Assembly (NCBI RefSeq): GCF_050436995.1
Contig: NC_134755.1
Span: 3,163,001-3,227,000 of the forward strand
DNA length: 64,000 nucleotides
Origin: Anticarsia gemmatalis
Taxonomy: Eukaryota; Arthropoda; Insecta; Lepidoptera; Erebidae
Direction of reading: 5' to 3'
Shown: positions 62,232-64,000 of the stretch, in pieces
Position numbering within the stretch: the first letter of the stretch is position 1
How the letters are laid out: each line of letters opens with the position of its first letter
The notes under the pieces: generated by a model
What the model was told of the DNA's origin: nothing
The model's input: the letters and a program-made list of their open reading frames with translations, nothing else
Database searches by the model: none
Translations under genes and position numbers: made by a program

Positions 62232-64000
62232 CATTGTAAAATGGTCGAACTATGGTACTATATGGTATGCTTGTCCGATACAGCCTTTGACTGAAGTTAC
62301 CGAACTACAGTATTCTGGTCAGTTTTCTTCCAAAAATAACAGTATTTATCCAAAACATCTAAAACTTTACTAAGTAATTGCTAAAATTAAGGTGCATTAG
62401 TAAAATAGCCGGCAGTTCACATTTACTTGTTTTAGTCAAATTACTTTCCACTTTCAGCGAAACTGGTTCAAAAAAGGTCTTACTTGACCCGTTTTCTCAG
62501 TCGATTCTTAAGTTTAATTTTGTTGGTGAAAACAACGCTTTGAAAGGAAATAGGAAATAAAATTGGGTTCATGATAGTACTGCTATGTATTTGCTACTTT
62601 TATAAAGCTGAATATAATACAAAACTTAAATACACGAGCGGCATCATTCATTTATTTATTTATTGAATTTGCGTCATGAGTGTATGCTACTAAATAGTAG
62701 GAGAAATAAAAACTTAAAATCCTTAAGTTTAATTATATTATTATACTAAGTACAATTTTATAAAACTCGAACTTAAGAAGATAATATAATGGCAAATGTT
62801 TAACTCGTTATTCGATTTACAACCCATTCTAATTTCAAAAGTGCTAAAATATTACCTACCACCCACAACGACGGGGTTGCCATTAAACTTATCGATTCTA
62901 AAATAAGGAAGACAAATACGAAAGAGATCTGATATTCTTTTTCCATTTTTAAAACCGGATAAATATTGCTTATGGCTCTCGGGCAGAGTAATTGAATATT
63001 TTAGTAGCTCTTGAAATAAAAGCTAGAGACAGCAAACAATCTTGTCTTGTTTCAAAACAGTCATACTTTGAAAAGTGCAATTTAGTATTAATAACTAACT
63101 GCATGCAGACGACGTTTTAATGTGAAACTTTTTATGGAAATGCCTTTTAATAATGTTTGAATTATCAAGAGGAAATTGTATACGAGAAACATATGAAGGA
63201 TTCAATATATACATATGTTTAATAATGGTATAAATGATATGATATGTTATGTGATGATAAAGTCTGAATGATATATTGTAGTGGGCAGTCAACAGTTTAC
63301 TAACTTTGTGAGTCCCTTCGTGACGTAAAACTATGAAGTTTACAAAAACTGCCAAATAAATTGGATATCTATTCTGATTTAGCCTGACATTCCCTTGAGT
63401 GCAAAACACGAAAGTCTAATGTGAAATATGTTCACATTATTTCAAAACTAGAAGGGACAATAATAAATTTATAGTCAAAAGTTTGGCATTCGCGTCCTCA
63501 ATAAGATGTGTCAGAATAAGTCTCCGTCCCTTGCTTATCCCGATGGAAAACAGACATGATGAGATTGCTGATTTATAGCTTCGTTTGAATATTATTACAT
63601 TGTAGAGCCAATAAATTCCTCCTGTCTTTACATTTATTAGTTTAGATTTTCGAACTATCTTTGATTGATCCTAAAATAGAAGGTTGTTAAGTGTTAACTA
63701 GTCACTTTAACTGATACTATAATGGAGAGAGAAATATTTTGGATTATAGAACCTTTAATGAATTTGAAACTGCCAAAATAGAAATAGGATTTAAGCAATG
63801 TTGAAACTAGGATTAAAGCCATTTTTCAGCCAAATAAATTTGTTTTATTTTCTTTAAATTTGGTTGCTATATGAATAATAATAAATAATAGAGTGTAAAA
63901 TGTTTGTCTTCATCGTCACAATACATAACAATGATGATCGATGGGATCGGATATGAGCATGCCCATCCAGCCTAAACAAAAATAATAATATGTACTTATC

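Larger units (their letters stand above)
60243..64000. other. Intergenic or intronic, mostly featureless
   Basis: AT-rich sequence containing the LINE tail and inverted repeat near 62.1 kb. No gene recognised to the window edge. Confidence 0.5.

Noticed and set aside
1..64000. CRISPR arrays, operons, prophage or bacterial genes
   Set aside because: None seen; the window is eukaryotic nuclear DNA with spliced genes and eukaryotic transposons.

Overview
The window is AT-rich animal nuclear DNA with spliced genes (GT-AG introns), long non-coding stretches and many small mobile elements. The repeat types point to a moth or butterfly (Lepidoptera): short non-autonomous Helitrons (5' TC, 3' CTAG, A|T insertion sites), tRNA-headed SINEs, 5S rRNA-headed SINEs, and RTE-type LINE remnants with (TAA)n tails. 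I cannot name the species.

One complete protein-coding gene can be supported: zwilch, on the minus strand from 32747 to 26333. It has 14 coding exons that join in frame into a 713-residue protein. Zwilch is a subunit of the Rod-Zw10-Zwilch (RZZ) kinetochore complex. Several of its introns carry SINE-derived fragments or a palindromic element. A second gene is suggested only by its 5' end: a plus-strand TATA-box promoter and an ATG-free first exon ending in a strong splice donor near 45189. No later exon of it is recognisable in the window.

Layout: 1-5 kb is intergenic, with a palindromic MITE, SINE fragments and an unexplained two-part minus-strand reading frame. 5.8 kb holds a heavily truncated LINE with perfect target duplications. 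9.7-10.2 kb and 14.3-14.6 kb hold 5S-headed SINEs. 10.5-12.5 kb holds a 2-kb non-autonomous DNA transposon that contains an (ATAAA)n array and a 245-bp hairpin. 16-26 kb is mostly unique intergenic DNA with three Helitrons, one SINE and a possible enhancer near 20.9 kb. 26.3-32.7 kb is zwilch. 34.5-36.5 kb holds a broken RTE reverse transcriptase beside a 72-bp tandem repeat. 36.5-45 kb holds scattered MITEs, a SINE and hairpins. 45-58 kb may be the first intron of the plus-strand gene and holds Helitrons and hairpins. 58.55-60.1 kb is a 1.56-kb element with about 520-bp inverted arms and further arm copies inside it. 60-64 kb is largely featureless apart from a LINE 3' tail.

I found no CRISPR array, operon, rRNA gene or canonical tRNA gene, and no convincing new gene system. 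The most unusual structures are the two complex DNA transposons and the 5S-headed SINE family, which carries two different tails.
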